From positions 1,620,501-1,684,500 of the forward strand of contig NZ_CP048635.1 of the NCBI RefSeq assembly GCF_010669145.1: a stretch of DNA of 64,000 nt. Direction: 5' to 3'. Shown in pieces: positions 27,901 through 38,259 of this stretch (its first letter is position 1; each line of letters opens with the position of its first letter). The DNA is from Rhizobium oryzihabitans (GTDB taxonomy: Bacteria > Pseudomonadota > Alphaproteobacteria > Rhizobiales > Rhizobiaceae). A model generated the notes under the pieces. The model saw only the letters and a program-made list of their open reading frames with translations. It searched no databases and had not been told where the DNA came from. The translations under genes and the position numbers were made by a program.

Positions 27901-28755
27901 TTAAATCGCCGTTTCACGCGCCGCATTGATGCGATGGGCTTTCCAGGTGGTGCGGATGAAGGTGGCAACGAAGGCGAGGCTCATGAAGAGCACGATTGTG
28001 GGAGCAGGCGCGCTGTCGATCAGGAAGCTTAGCCATATGCCAGATAGGGATGAGATGACCGCCACCGCAATCGCCACGACGAGCATGGTGGAAAAGCGCC
28101 GCGTCAGCAGGAAAGCGATTGCGCCCGGCGCCACCAGCATGGCGACAGACAGGATGATGCCCACCGCCTTCAGCGCGCCGACGACAGCGAGCGACAGAAC
28201 CATCAGCAGGCCGTAATGCAGCACACGCACCGGCAGGCCGATCGCCTTGGCATGCTGCGGATCGAAGGCGTTGACCAGCAGGTCCTTGCGCAGAAGCGTC
28301 AGGAACAGCGTTGCGCAAAGCGCAATCAGGCCAGTTTCCAGCATGTCTGACGGGGCAATGCCAAGCATGTCGCCGAAGAGGATGTGATCCAGATGTACGT
28401 CGCTCTGGACCTTCACATAAAGCACCAGCCCAAGCCCGAACATGCCCGAAAAGACGATGCCAAGCACCGTATCTTCCTTGATGCGGCTGTTTTCCTTGAT
28501 GAAACCGGTGCCGAGCGCGCAGATCATGCCGGCGATGAAAGCGCCGATGGAAAGCGGAATTCCGGCAATATAGGCGATGACGACGCCTGGCAGAACGGCA
28601 TGCGAAACCGCGTCGCCCATCAGCGACCAGCCCTTCAATACCAGAAGACACGACAGCATGGCCATCGGCACCGCGATCATCAGCGTGATCACGAAGGCAT
28701 ATTGCATGAATGGCAGTTGGAACGGCAGGATGGCGAGTTCGAGATATTCGCTCAT
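27901..28755 (-). CDS. sitD: Manganese/iron ABC transporter permease
   Basis: 284-aa ABC-3 family permease with about eight helices. The first is FVITLMIAVPMAMLSCLLVL, and GWSLMGDAVSHAVLPGVVIA is the family signature near the N-terminus. LPVRVLHYGLLMVLSLAVVG lies in the cytoplasm-facing half. It overlaps sitC by four bases and is last in the sitABCD operon. It pairs with SitC to form the Mn(II)/Fe(II) channel. Confidence 0.9.
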   Translation of the reverse strand: MSEYLELAILPFQLPFMQYAFVITLMIAVPMAMLSCLLVLKGWSLMGDAVSHAVLPGVVIAYIAGIPLSIGAFIAGMICALGTGFIKENSRIKEDTVLGIVFSGMFGLGLVLYVKVQSDVHLDHILFGDMLGIAPSDMLETGLIALCATLFLTLLRKDLLVNAFDPQHAKAIGLPVRVLHYGLLMVLSLAVVGALKAVGIILSVAMLVAPGAIAFLLTRRFSTMLVVAIAVAVISSLSGIWLSFLIDSAPAPTIVLFMSLAFVATFIRTTWKAHRINAARETAI

Positions 28756-29612
28756 GACGTTTCTCCGAGCGCCTTGCGGGCTTTGGCTCTGGAAGCGAGA
28801 AGCCCGTGTTTCGGGGCAAAGACGAAAGCGGCAAGGAAGATCGCCGTTTGCAGCACGACGATGACGCCGCCGGTTGCGCCATCGAGGAAATAGCTGAGAT
28901 AGGCGCCGACGAAGCTGGTGGCCGCACCGATCACGAGGCTCATCAGGATCAGCCGCTCGAAACGGTCGGTCAAGAGGTAGGCGGTTGCACCCGGCGTCAC
29001 CACCATGGCGACGACGAGGAAGGCGCCGACCGTCTGCAGGGCCGCGACAGTGGAGGCGGCGAGCAGGGTGAAGAAGATCACCTTCAGCACTTCCGGCTTC
29101 AGACCCACGGTGCGGGCGTGGTTTTCATCAAAGAACACCACCATGAAGTCGCGCCATTTCAGCGCCAGTACGAGGAGGCTGATGCCGCCGATCAGCGCGA
29201 GCTGGATCGTGTCTTCGGTGGTGATCGCCAGAATATTGCCAAGCACGATGGTCTGGATATTGATCGAGGTGGGCGAGAGCGAGACCATGAATAGTCCGAG
29301 CCCGAAGAACGAGGTGAAGATCAGCCCGATGATCGCGTCTTCCTTGAGCCTCGTCTTCTGGTTCAGGAATAGCATGGAGCCGGCCGCAAGCCCGCCGGAG
29401 AGGAATGCCCCTAGTGAAAACGGCAGGCCCAGCATATAGGCGCCCGCCACACCCGGAACGATGGCGTGCGAGAGCGCGTCGCCGATCAGCGACCAGCCCT
29501 TCAGCATCAGATAGGCCGACAGAAAACCGCAGACACCGCCGACAAGCGCGCTTACCCAGATGGCGTTCAGCATGTAGCCATAGGTAAAGGGCTCAAGAAG
29601 GCTGTTTATCAT
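28752..29612 (-). CDS. sitC: Manganese/iron ABC transporter permease
   Basis: 286-aa ABC-3 permease with signature [20 protein letters not shown] and a [16 protein letters not shown] loop. It overlaps the upstream ATPase gene by 20 bp and the downstream permease by 4 bp, so all are translationally coupled. Two different ABC-3 permeases form the heterodimer typical of Sit systems. Confidence 0.9.
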   Translation of the reverse strand: MINSLLEPFTYGYMLNAIWVSALVGGVCGFLSAYLMLKGWSLIGDALSHAIVPGVAGAYMLGLPFSLGAFLSGGLAAGSMLFLNQKTRLKEDAIIGLIFTSFFGLGLFMVSLSPTSINIQTIVLGNILAITTEDTIQLALIGGISLLVLALKWRDFMVVFFDENHARTVGLKPEVLKVIFFTLLAASTVAALQTVGAFLVVAMVVTPGATAYLLTDRFERLILMSLVIGAATSFVGAYLSYFLDGATGGVIVVLQTAIFLAAFVFAPKHGLLASRAKARKALGETS

Positions 29613-30501
29613 CGATTTTTTCCTTCGGAGCGTCAGGGTCGTGCCCGTTCTGGCCGTTCTTTCCGTAAATCACGAAGGGCCGCTCGTCATCGGTGATGAC
29701 CTTCACGCGGCGCGGATCGGCGTCGTCATGCAGGTCGGCTCCGCCAAGGATGAAGTGGCGCAGGCTGCCGCCAAAGGCCTTTTGCAGGTTCTCCTCGTTG
29801 AAGGTATCCGCCGTCTTGCCGGAGGCCAGCACAGTTCCCTTGACGAAAACGGCGCGATCGCAGAATTCCGGCACGCTGCCGAGATTATGAGTGGAAACCA
29901 GCATGACGCGGCCCTCGTCGCGCAGCGCTTTCAAAAGGGCGACGATCTGTTCCTCCGTCGTCACATCGACGCCGGTGAAGGGTTCGTCCAGCAGAATGAC
30001 CTGGCCCTCCTGCGCCAGCGCACGGGCGAGAAACACCCGCTTCTTCTGACCGCCTGAGAGTTCGCCGATCTGCCGCTTGCGATAGTCGAGCATGTTGACG
30101 CGTCTCAGCGCCTCCTCCACCATCTGGTGATCGCGTTTTGAAGGGATGCGCAGGAAGTTCATGTGGCCGTAGCGGCCCATCATCACCACATCCTCCACCA
30201 GCACCGGAAAGCTCCAGTCCACCTCTTCGGCCTGCGGCACATAGGCCACGAGGTTTTTGCGCAGAGCGTCCTTCACCGGCAGGTCGAAAATCGAGACGGA
30301 ACCGGCGGCCAGCGGCACGAAACCCATGATCGCCTTGAAAATCGTGGACTTGCCGGCACCGTTGACGCCGACAAGTGCAGTGATCGTACCGCGTGGAATG
30401 GAAAAGCTGGCATTTCTTAATGCGGTGTGGCCGTTTCGATAGGTCACTGTCGCATTTTGAACCGTCAGGCCGCCTGCGGTTTTTTTACCGCCCATCCTCA
30501 T
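29593..30501 (-). CDS. sitB: Manganese/iron ABC transporter ATP-binding protein
   Basis: 302-aa ATPase. Walker [11 protein letters not shown]-loop [10 protein letters not shown], signature LSGGQKKR, Walker [13 protein letters not shown] and switch His in VSTHNLG. The C-terminal tail of about 50 residues ([20 protein letters not shown], then a charged end) is beyond the catalytic core, as in other rhizobial SitB. Its start overlaps the sitA stop by four bases. Confidence 0.92.
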   Translation of the reverse strand: MRMGGKKTAGGLTVQNATVTYRNGHTALRNASFSIPRGTITALVGVNGAGKSTIFKAIMGFVPLAAGSVSIFDLPVKDALRKNLVAYVPQAEEVDWSFPVLVEDVVMMGRYGHMNFLRIPSKRDHQMVEEALRRVNMLDYRKRQIGELSGGQKKRVFLARALAQEGQVILLDEPFTGVDVTTEEQIVALLKALRDEGRVMLVSTHNLGSVPEFCDRAVFVKGTVLASGKTADTFNEENLQKAFGGSLRHFILGGADLHDDADPRRVKVITDDERPFVIYGKNGQNGHDPDAPKEKIDDKQPS

Positions 30502-31397
30502 GAGGACAGTCCTTTCGCAATCGTGCTGCTGGTTACCCGCAGCAGATCGAGATAGGTCGGCACCGGCCCGTCGGCCTCGCTCAGCGAATCCACGTAGAGT
30601 ATGCCACCGTAAGCCGCACCCGTTTCCTTTGCCACCTGTTCGGCCGGATCGGCGGAAACCGTGCTTTCGCTGAAGATGACCTGTATATTATGTTCGCGCA
30701 TGGCATCGATCACGCCGCGCACCTGCTGCGGCGTTCCCTGGCTGTCGGCGTTGACCGGCCACAGGAACAGTTCCTTCAGTCCGAAATCGCGGGCGAGATA
30801 GGAAAATGCGCCTTCACTGGTGACCAACCAGCGCTTGTCTTGTGGGAGAGCGGAAAGCTCGTCGCGGATGGGCTGGATGGTGGCTCTGATCTTGTCCGAA
30901 TAGGCCTTGGCATTGGCGGCATAGACATCGGCATGGGCAGGGTCTATCTCGGCCAGGCCCTTACGGATATTTTCCACGTAGATCAAGGCGTTATCGGGTG
31001 ACATCCAGGCGTGCGGATTGGGTTTTCCCTGGTAGGCGCCGCCGCTGATCGCCATCGGTTTCACGCCGTCGCTCACCGTCACGCTCGGCACGCCGGAGAG
31101 GTTGGCCAGGAACTTCTCAAACCACAATTCCAGATTGAGACCGTTGCGTAAAACCAGATCGGCCTTGCGGGCTTTGAGAATGTCGCGCGGTGTCGGCTGG
31201 TAGTTGTGAATTTCCGCGCCCGGCTTGGTGATGCTCTCCACCTCGGCCGCGTCGCCCGCCACATTGCGCGCCACGTCGGCGATGATGGTGAAGGTGGTAA
31301 CCACCGTCGGTTTTTCCTGGGCAATGGCGGCGGCGGGCAGGAAAAGGGAGAAAGCGAAAACGGCATGCCGGATTTTAAGGAAATTCACGTCTGTCAC
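30498..31397 (-). CDS. sitA: Manganese/iron ABC transporter periplasmic binding protein
   Basis: 299-aa cluster A-I binding protein. Signal peptide [17 protein letters not shown], then [19 protein letters not shown]. Metal ligands read as His64 (AEIHNYQP), His129 (PNPHAWMSP), Glu195 (TSEGAFSY) and Asp270 (LYVDSLSE). Glu at the third position is the Mn/Fe pattern; zinc receptors have His there. The start is GTG 31397 (GTG 31388 possible), with a weak ribosome site. Dyads upstream match rhizobial Mur boxes, so manganese repression is expected. Confidence 0.92.
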   Translation of the reverse strand: MTDVNFLKIRHAVFAFSLFLPAAAIAQEKPTVVTTFTIIADVARNVAGDAAEVESITKPGAEIHNYQPTPRDILKARKADLVLRNGLNLELWFEKFLANLSGVPSVTVSDGVKPMAISGGAYQGKPNPHAWMSPDNALIYVENIRKGLAEIDPAHADVYAANAKAYSDKIRATIQPIRDELSALPQDKRWLVTSEGAFSYLARDFGLKELFLWPVNADSQGTPQQVRGVIDAMREHNIQVIFSESTVSADPAEQVAKETGAAYGGILYVDSLSEADGPVPTYLDLLRVTSSTIAKGLSS

Positions 31398-31406
31398 CGA
31401 ATGTTG

Positions 31407-31476
31407 TTGCGATTAATTCTCAATACCATCTGTTATAAAATCACACTTGTCAACGCTATTGCAAATCATTCGCAAT
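31407..31476 (-). promoter_or_regulatory. Candidate Mur (manganese-responsive Fur) boxes upstream of sitA
   Basis: ATTGCAAATCATTCGCAAT at 31458-31476 is a 19-bp near-perfect palindrome in the Fur/Mur style. A weaker relative, TTGCGATTAATTCTCAA, lies at 31407-31423. TTGACA on the reverse strand (31448-31453) could be the -35 box between them. Rhizobial sit operons are repressed by Mur through two such sites; that is established for the family and inferred here. Confidence 0.65.
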
Positions 31477-31704
31477 TTAGTGGAATTCGCAAATGTCCGA
31501 AAATGGTGCGTTTTTGCCGATGCCATGCTGCGCGGGTTAAACTTTTTTCAATGAGAAAGCGGCACTATCGCAAGGCTTGGGACAGCGTGGTCCTGGGCTT
31601 CATCCCGCGTGTGTTCCTCATCCTTCGAGCCACGTTTTGGGGTGAGGGCGATAGGCGGGGTACTGGATGTCAGGATGTTGCGGGTGAAGGCTGTATTCGG
31701 ACGA

Positions 31705-32607
31705 ATGCGGTTTTCGCGCAAACTCGTTATGATCGGAGGCGGGATCCTGCTTTTGGCGGGTGCGACCGGTTCTGCTGCCGTGTTCATCGGCAGCGAGCGG
31801 CTGCTTGGCCCATCCTATGCCTCCGCCAACGGGCTTTCGTGCGACGCAGTCCAGACAGTCAACATCCGCAAGAACGGCTCCCTTTGGGTGCGCAAATTCA
31901 TCCGCACCGATGGCGGCGATGGCACGGATCGCCTGAAGACCGCGCTACGCGTCGCCAAAGCGGTTTACGACAAGCAGAAGCCGGATCTGGTGCAGGTTTC
32001 CGTGCTCGACAAAAACGGACCGCAATTGCGCTCGGAAATGCGCGGCCGCGCCATTGCCGCGCAGGTGGTCTTTATTGCCGACCCGGCGAAAATGCCCGAG
32101 GGCGCCGATGCCCAGCATTACTCAGCGTTTTATTATGATGGCGCCGCCAATGGCAGCGGCCAGTTTTACGGGCTTCGCATCGATCTGCCGCTGGAAGACA
32201 GCGAAGCGATGGCGGCAAGCCTGACGGATGCGACCGATTGCGCGACACCCGCTTCGGATGCCGCTGCCGAAGGCCACGATGGCAAGGCCGCAAAAGCGGC
32301 ATCGGGCCACGGCGAAACCAAGGGCGAGGGCGCACATGACGCCGCGCCGGAGCAGACGAATGACGGCGGAGCCGCCCATGGCGAAACCCCGTCTCCGGAG
32401 GCCTCGTCTCCCGAAGCCCACGGCGAACCTGGCGCCGATGAGCTTCTCACCTCCACACCGGAAGCCGATGGCGGCAGCATCTTCAGCCTGACCTATCTGA
32501 AGTCACTGATCTTCGGAAAAGGCTCGACGACTGCGCAGGCGGCGGAGGGGAAGCCAGCTGAAAGTGCACCGGCGAAAGAGCCGGTTGCGGGGAAGTCGGG
32601 GCATTAG
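31705..32607 (+). CDS. Hypothetical membrane-anchored protein with Ala/Glu/His-rich tail
   Basis: 300-aa protein of no family I recognise. One N-terminal helix (KLVMIGGGILLLAGATGSAA) likely anchors it with the rest in the periplasm. Residues about 35-160 look like a folded domain (ANGLSCDAVQTVNIRKNGSL; HYSAFYYDGAANGSGQFYGL). From about 180 the chain is low-complexity, rich in Ala, Glu, Gly and His, ending AGKSGH. The start is uncertain: ATG 31675 is an alternative and neither has a strong ribosome site. It is divergent from sitA and may share that promoter region. Confidence 0.7.
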   Translation: MRFSRKLVMIGGGILLLAGATGSAAVFIGSERLLGPSYASANGLSCDAVQTVNIRKNGSLWVRKFIRTDGGDGTDRLKTALRVAKAVYDKQKPDLVQVSVLDKNGPQLRSEMRGRAIAAQVVFIADPAKMPEGADAQHYSAFYYDGAANGSGQFYGLRIDLPLEDSEAMAASLTDATDCATPASDAAAEGHDGKAAKAASGHGETKGEGAHDAAPEQTNDGGAAHGETPSPEASSPEAHGEPGADELLTSTPEADGGSIFSLTYLKSLIFGKGSTTAQAAEGKPAESAPAKEPVAGKSGH

Positions 32608-32677
32608 GGTACGGCGGATTTAAGCTGAATCCACAATATGCCACGCGAAGATTTTTCGCACGAGCCTACCCATCTTC

Positions 32678-32794
32678 CCTCATTCCTGTGCTTGTCACAG
32701 GAATCCAGCCGACGCGCGTCTGCGCGGCGAAAAAAGCCTTATCAGCCCAAAGACTTGGGCTGACTGGATTCCTGTGACAAGCACAGGAATGAGG
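32678..32794. repeat. Intact palindromic intergenic element (IS110 target family)
   Basis: 117 bp: CCTCATTCCTGTGCTTGTCA at the left, the inverted partner at the right, CCGACGCGCGTCTGCGCGG and AGCCCAAAGACTTGGGCTGA inside. On the reverse strand it contains an empty IS target GGAATCCAGTCAGC (32759-32772), the same 14-mer reconstructed for IS copy 3. Confidence 0.85.
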
Positions 32795-32865
32795 AATAAT
32801 GGATGGGCTGGCTGACGGAGACTATCGGGAACTTCGTCACATGAAGCTCCCGTGTCGTTCTTTGC

Positions 32866-34364
32866 TTAATCCGCCTTGTTGCGGCGGGCCGGAAACAGGA
32901 TGACGTCGCGGATCGACGGGCGTTGGTCAGAAGCATGATCAGACGATCGACGCCGATGCCGAGACCGCCGGCGGGCGGCATGCCCTGGTCGATGGCATCG
33001 AGGAATTCCTCGTCCAGCTGCTTGTCCTTTTCGCCGCGGGCGTGCGCCTGTTCCAGCTGTTCCACCATGCGGCGGCGCTGTTCTTCCGGATCGTTGAGTT
33101 CCGAGAAGGCATTGCCCACTTCCCAGGCGTTGCAATAGCTTTCGAAACGCTCGACGAGGCGCGGCTCGCCCGGCACTTCCTTGGCAAACGGCGAAATGTC
33201 CTTCGGGAAATGCGTGACGTGGCTCGGCTGGATCAGCGTGCCTTCCACCTTCTCTTCGAAGATGAAGGCAAGGCATTCGCCCCATGTCCAGTCCTTCTCG
33301 ACGGCAAAACCGGCGGCCTTGGCCGCAGCGCGGGCCTCTTCATCCGTCTTGATGGCAAGAAAGTCGATGCCGGTTGCTTCCTTTACCGCATCAGGCATCG
33401 GCACGCGCTTGAACGGACCCTTGAACGAGATCGTCTGGCCCTGGAATTCCACCTCGGTCGTGCCGTGCAGGGCAATCGCCAGCGTCTCGAACAGCCGCTC
33501 CACGAGACCCATGATGTCCTCGTAGTCGGCATAGGCCCAGTAGCACTCCATCATCGTGAATTCTGGATTGTGCCTGGTGGAGACGCCTTCGTTGCGGAAG
33601 TTGCGGTTGATTTCGAAGACTTTGTCGGTGAGGCCCGAAACCAGCGTGCGCTTCAGGAACAGTTCCGGCGCGATGCGCAGATACATGTCCATCTTCAGCG
33701 TATTGTGGAAGGTCTTGAACGGATCGGCCGTCGCACCGCCATAGATGGTCTGCAGCATCGGCGTTTCCACTTCAAGGAAGCCTTCGGCCTCCATGAAACG
33801 GCGAATGCCGGAGAGAATCTTCGAACGCTGCAGGAAGCGCAGCTTGGATTCCTCGTTGGAGAGAATGTCGAGATGGCGCTTGCGGTAACGCAGCTCGATG
33901 TCGGAGACGCCGTGCCACTTTTCCGGCATCGGCAGCAGCGACTTCGTCAGCATGGTGATTTCTTCGGCGTTGATCGTCAGCTCGCCGCGCTTGGTGCGGC
34001 GCACCTTGCCGGTCACGCCGATGATGTCGCCGATATCGATCATCGGCAAAAGGTTGCGCGCCGCTTCCGGCGTCGTATCCTTGTGGGAGAAGATCTGCAC
34101 CTTGCCCGAGGCATCATGGATATCCATGAACATGCCGGAATTGCGCGAGGAATAAACGCGGCCAGCCACCGTCACCGTATCGCCGGTTTCGACGTCGGCT
34201 TCGATATCGGCATATTTTTCCGCGAGCTCCGCATTGGTGAGCGTGCGGTGGAAATGCGCCGGATAGACATCGCCGATCTGCTCGCGCAGCAGCGCGAGTT
34301 TCTGGCGACGCACTTCGGTGGCGTCGGAGGAAAGGGCGGTGGTTTCGGTTGTCTTGTCGTTCAT
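32866..34364 (-). CDS. lysS: Lysyl-tRNA synthetase, class II (frameshift near the C-terminus)
   Basis: About 498 aa once corrected. The OB-fold anticodon domain lies at the N-terminus (VTVAGRVYSSRNSGMFMDIH). Class II motif 2 is FEINRNFRNEGVSTRHNPEF and motif 3 is GGLGIGVDRLIMLLTNA. Directly after NA the frame is lost: the reverse strand has GCCCG (32918-32922) where GCCCCG would read PSIRDVILFPARRNKAD and stop at 32866. Uncorrected, the frame runs on with foreign sequence to 32742, into the repeat. lysS is essential, so a homopolymer error in the assembly is the best explanation. Confidence 0.92.
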
Positions 34365-34414
34365 CGTTCAATTCCTGTTGCGGCGTTGCCGCGGCGACCA
34401 TCGCCTCCCGTATC

Positions 34415-34540
34415 CCTCATTCCTGTGCTTGTCACAGGAATCCAGTGCGCCCAAGTCCTTGGGCGCGGGAGACCTCAATTCATTCTTTCACGGCGCAGAC
34501 GCGCCGTGGCTGGATTCCTGTGACAAGCACAGGAATGAGG
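34415..34540. repeat. Palindromic intergenic element between lysS and gltX
   Basis: Terminal arms CCTCATTCCTGTGCTTGTCA and its inverse, with GCGCCCAAGTCCTTGGGCGC and CGGCGCAGACGCGCCG inside. It is an occupant of the lysS-gltX gap. The arms match the IS left half but the adjacent bases (AGCCACG or AGTGCGC) do not match the IS right guide well. Confidence 0.8.
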
Positions 34541-34569
34541 GGTGGATGTAAAACCCGCCCCGGCAGGCA

Positions 34570-36027
34570 TCAAACACCGCTGCCAACCATCGTGGCCACA
34601 ACGGCAATCGCCATCTTCAACCGCTGGCGCACCACGGAGCGGCCAAGCAGCGCCATCGAGTCAAACAGCGGCAGCGAGCGCGAGGAACCGGAGACGGCGA
34701 CGAAGAGCGGCGGCGTCACGACGCGCAGCTTCTTGCCCGTGCGTTCGGCAACATCGCGCAGCTCGGCCTCGATCGCTTCCACGTTCCAATCCGGCATCTT
34801 TTCCAGATCGGCGGCAACGGTGGTGAGGATTTCGTGGATTTCCTCCGGCTTGCTTTTGAGACCCGCAAAGGAAGCAGGCGTCAGGCCGACATCGCTCGAA
34901 AGCAGGAAGCCAGCAAGGTTCGGCAATTCGCCGAGCTTGGAAATGCGGCTCTGGGCGAGTTTCAGGCCTTCGGTCAGGCGGGCATTTTCCATCGCCCATT
35001 CCAGGGTGCGGGCAATGAAGTCTTCCGGTGTCAGCTTCTCGCGCAGCCAGCGGCCGTTCAGCCAGTCCAGCTTCTGGATATCGAAGATGGCGCCGGCCTT
35101 GGAAAGCGCTTCCGGGTCGAACTTCGCCGCCAGTTCTTCCATGGTCAAAAGCTCTTCGCCTTCGGCGATCTGGATGAAGAACAGGCCAAGGAAGTTCATC
35201 AGCGCTTCCGGCAGGTAGCCGAGAGCGGAATAATAGGAGATCGAGGTCGGGTTCTTGCGCTTGGAGAGCTTCGACTTGTCGGCGTTGCGCATCAGCGAAA
35301 GATGCATGAACGTGGGCTGCTCCCAGCCGAAATAACGGTAGAGCAGGATGTGCTTGGGCACGGAGGCCAGCCATTCTTCGCCGCGCGCCACATGGGTGAT
35401 CTTCATCAGATGGTCGTCGATGACGTTTGCCATGTGATAGGTCGGCATGCCGTCGGCCTTGATCAGCACCTGCATGTCGACCGAATCCCAGGGTATCGAG
35501 ACATCGCCGTAGACGCCGTCATGGAAATCGCACGAACCTTCGGTCGGGATCTTCATGCGCACGACATTGGGCTCGCCGGCGGCAACGCGGGCCGTGACTT
35601 CTTCTGCCTTCAGGTTGAGGCAGTGACCGTCATATTTCGGCGGCTTGCCGGCGGCGCGCTGCGCCTCGCGCATCTGCTCAAGCCGCTCGGGCGTGCAGAA
35701 ACAGCGAAAGGCATGGCCCTTTTCCAGCAGCTCTTCAGCATAGGGCCAGTACATCGGCTTGCGCTCGGACTGGCGATAGGGGCCGTAGGGGCCACCGACA
35801 TCGGGACCTTCCGACCAGGTGAGGCCGGTCCAGCGCAGCGCCTCCAGCACCTTCTGCTCATATTCGAGGGTCGAGCGGGTGGCGTCGGTATCCTCGATGC
35901 GCAGGATGAACTCGCCGCCGTGTTTCTTGGCGAAGAGATAGTTGAACAGCGCGATATAGGCGGTGCCGACATGCGGCTCGCCGGTGGGGGAAGGTGCGAT
36001 GCGGACGCGAACGCCGGAAGTGGTCAT
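34570..36027 (-). CDS. gltX: Glutamyl-tRNA synthetase
   Basis: 485-aa class I synthetase. The HIGH-type motif is in APSPTGEPHVGTAY (residues 11-24), the glutamate/tRNA-binding segment is RIEDTDATRS, and the KMSKS-type motif is KLSKRKNP. Normal length. ATG 36027 has ACGAG upstream; a GTG three codons earlier is less likely. Agrobacterium usually has two gltX paralogues, so it may be one of a pair. It lies downstream of the SLC13 transporter gene with 226 bp between, in which I see only an imperfect GC palindrome near 36122-36145. Confidence 0.94.
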   Translation of the reverse strand: MTTSGVRVRIAPSPTGEPHVGTAYIALFNYLFAKKHGGEFILRIEDTDATRSTLEYEQKVLEALRWTGLTWSEGPDVGGPYGPYRQSERKPMYWPYAEELLEKGHAFRCFCTPERLEQMREAQRAAGKPPKYDGHCLNLKAEEVTARVAAGEPNVVRMKIPTEGSCDFHDGVYGDVSIPWDSVDMQVLIKADGMPTYHMANVIDDHLMKITHVARGEEWLASVPKHILLYRYFGWEQPTFMHLSLMRNADKSKLSKRKNPTSISYYSALGYLPEALMNFLGLFFIQIAEGEELLTMEELAAKFDPEALSKAGAIFDIQKLDWLNGRWLREKLTPEDFIARTLEWAMENARLTEGLKLAQSRISKLGELPNLAGFLLSSDVGLTPASFAGLKSKPEEIHEILTTVAADLEKMPDWNVEAIEAELRDVAERTGKKLRVVTPPLFVAVSGSSRSLPLFDSMALLGRSVVRQRLKMAIAVVATMVGSGV

Positions 36028-36253
36028 GAAATTCACTCGTCGTGACGGGGCAGTGAGATCAGGGCTTTTTCACCCTGACATCACGAAGTTTTCGTTTGAA
36101 TGCGGTAGGAAATCATGCCGAAAGGCGCGTGTCACGCGCGCTTTTGCACATTCCCGTTCGGCATCGGCTTAGGCCATATTATGCCGCAGGCGTCAAGGAA
36201 ATAAGGACGTTGGGCTGTCTTTGCCTCGGTGCACCGCCCGAACCAAACCACCC

Positions 36254-38025
36254 TTAATTCACCGGCCAGACGTAAAGCAGCATGGGAATGCTGGCGATGA
36301 CGATCATGATCGACAGCGGCAGTCCGAGGCGTGGATAATCACCAAAACGATAACCGCCGGGACCCATGACCAGCGTATTGCACTGGTGGCCGATGGGCGT
36401 GAGGAAATCGCAGCCGGCGCCGATCGCCACCGCCATCAGAAAGGCCTCCGGCCTAAAGCCGAGCGTGGTGGCGAAACCGGCGGCGATGGGGCCATGACGA
36501 GAACGGTTGCGGCATTGTTGAGGAAGGGCGTCACCGCCATGGCGGTGAGCAGGATCATGCCCAGCGCGGCAAAGGGCGGCAGACCTTGCGCCGCGTGGCC
36601 GAGCCAGGCGGCGATAAGCTCGCTGGCACCGCTGGTGCGCAGACTGTCGCTGACGGGAATGAGGGCGGCGAGCATGACGAGGATCGGCCCGTCGATCGAT
36701 TTATAGACCTCGGTCAGCGGGATCGCGCCGACGACGATCATCAGGAAAGCGGCGGCGAAAAAGGCCACCGAGACCGGCACGAGCCCGCTGCCGGCGGCAA
36801 TCATGGCGGCGGCAAGCACGATGACAGGCAAAAGCGCGCGTCGCTGCACGCCAAGCAGGATTTCCCGCTGCGCCAGGGGCAACAGGGAAAATTCCTGCAG
36901 CACCTGCGGCAGGTTCTTGCGGCTTCCCTGCAAGAGAATGACGTCGCCCGCCTGCAATGTCAGGTCGGAGAGCCTCTGGCTGACCCGGTGCCCGCGCCGG
37001 CTGACCGCGATCAGATTGACGCCGCGTGTATAGGACAGCGCCAGTTCGCGCGCCGAAATTCCGTTGAGAACGGATTCGTTGCTGATCACGGCTTCCATTG
37101 AGATGAGGTCGGCGGTCTTCTGGCCGTTTTCGGTGAGCGGCTTGCCTGATAGCAGCAGCTTGGCCTGCGAGACGATGCGATCGAGGCCTTCCGGGTTGCC
37201 TTCGAGAAGAATGGTATCGCCGGGCTTCAGATTGACATCGGGGAAGGGGGAGATGCGCCGCGGCCCGCGCAGGATGGTGCTGGCAATCACATCGCCATCC
37301 GCCTGTTTCAAAAGCTCGCGCAGCGGTCTGTCGGCAAAGGTGCTGTCTGCGGGCAGCGTCGCTTCGGCGGTATAGGCCGACTGGTCGAGAATATCCTCCA
37401 CCGACGCCTGCTGGCGGTTGCGCACCGGCAGCAGCCGGTAACCGAAGGTCAGGAAGACGATGCCGATCACTGTCAGCCCGAGGCCGACGGGGGTGAAATC
37501 GAACATCGAGAAGCTCTGCCCGGTCATTTCCTCGCGCAACCGCGAGACGACGATGTTGGGCGAGGTGCCGATCTGCGTCATCAACCCGCCCAGAAGAGCG
37601 GCAAAGGCCATGGGCATCAGATAATAGGAGACCGGGCTGCCGGATTTGCGGGCGAACTGGAAAGCGACCGGCATCATGATGGCAAGCGCACCGATATTCT
37701 TGATGAAGGCCGACATGATGGCGACGACGATCATCAGAAAGGCCAGCTGAAGGCCCTTGGAATGCATTTCGGGGAAATATTTCTTGATGGTCATGTCAAC
37801 GATGCCGGAGCGCGCCACGGCCGAACTGACGATCAGCGCGCTGCCGACGATGATGACGATATCGTCGGAAAAACCGGAGAAAGCCTTCTCGAAAGGCACG
37901 ACACCCACCGCCACCGCCACCAGCAAGGCGCTGCAGGCGACAACATCATAGCGGAACCTGTCCCAGATGAACGCGACCATCATGCCGGCGATCACGGTGA
38001 AGGCGAGGATCTGGTCGGTTGTCAT
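36254..38025 (-). pseudogene. SLC13-family anion transporter with two RCK_C domains, split by a -1 frameshift
   Basis: Inner-membrane carrier of the DASS/ArsB-like group. The N-terminal membrane half (ILAFTVIAGMMVAFIWDRF; MMPVAFQFARKSGSPVSYYL) is followed by two cytosolic TrkA-C/RCK_C domains (GDTILLEGNPEGLDRIV; AGDVILLQGSRKNLPQVL) and the second membrane half. After NNAATVLVMAP the frame breaks in a four-base G run (36488-36491). The next frame continues IAAGFATTLGFRPEAFLMAV and the signature GCDFLTPIGHQCNTLVMGPG, ending at 36254. With one added base it is a full protein of about 590 residues. Likely a sequencing artefact. Confidence 0.85.
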
Positions 38026-38141
38026 GCTGGCTTATGCTTTCGAAGGAGAGGCGGCGGGAATGACTCTATCGATGAGGATATCGAAGAACGCAAGCCGGGG
38101 TGAAGCGGTTCCGGAGTGGGATGGTCATTCATATCTCTTGC

Positions 38142-38246
38142 GTCATACCGGTCTTGAGCCGAAATCCAGCCGTCTGCGCGATGAGAAGAGTCTTTTCAGC
38201 CCAAGACTTGGGCTGGCTGGATGCCGGATCAAGTCCGGCATGACGG
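38142..38246. repeat. Palindromic intergenic element, CCGGxxTTGA-type ends
   Basis: It begins GTCATACCGGTCTTGAGCCG and ends with ATGCCGGATCAAGTCCGGCA then TGACGG, with AGCCCAAGACTTGGGCT inside. It is part of the same mosaic superfamily and fills the gap between the SLC13 and GIY-YIG genes. Confidence 0.75.
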
Positions 38247-38259
38247 AGCGGCGGCGTTG

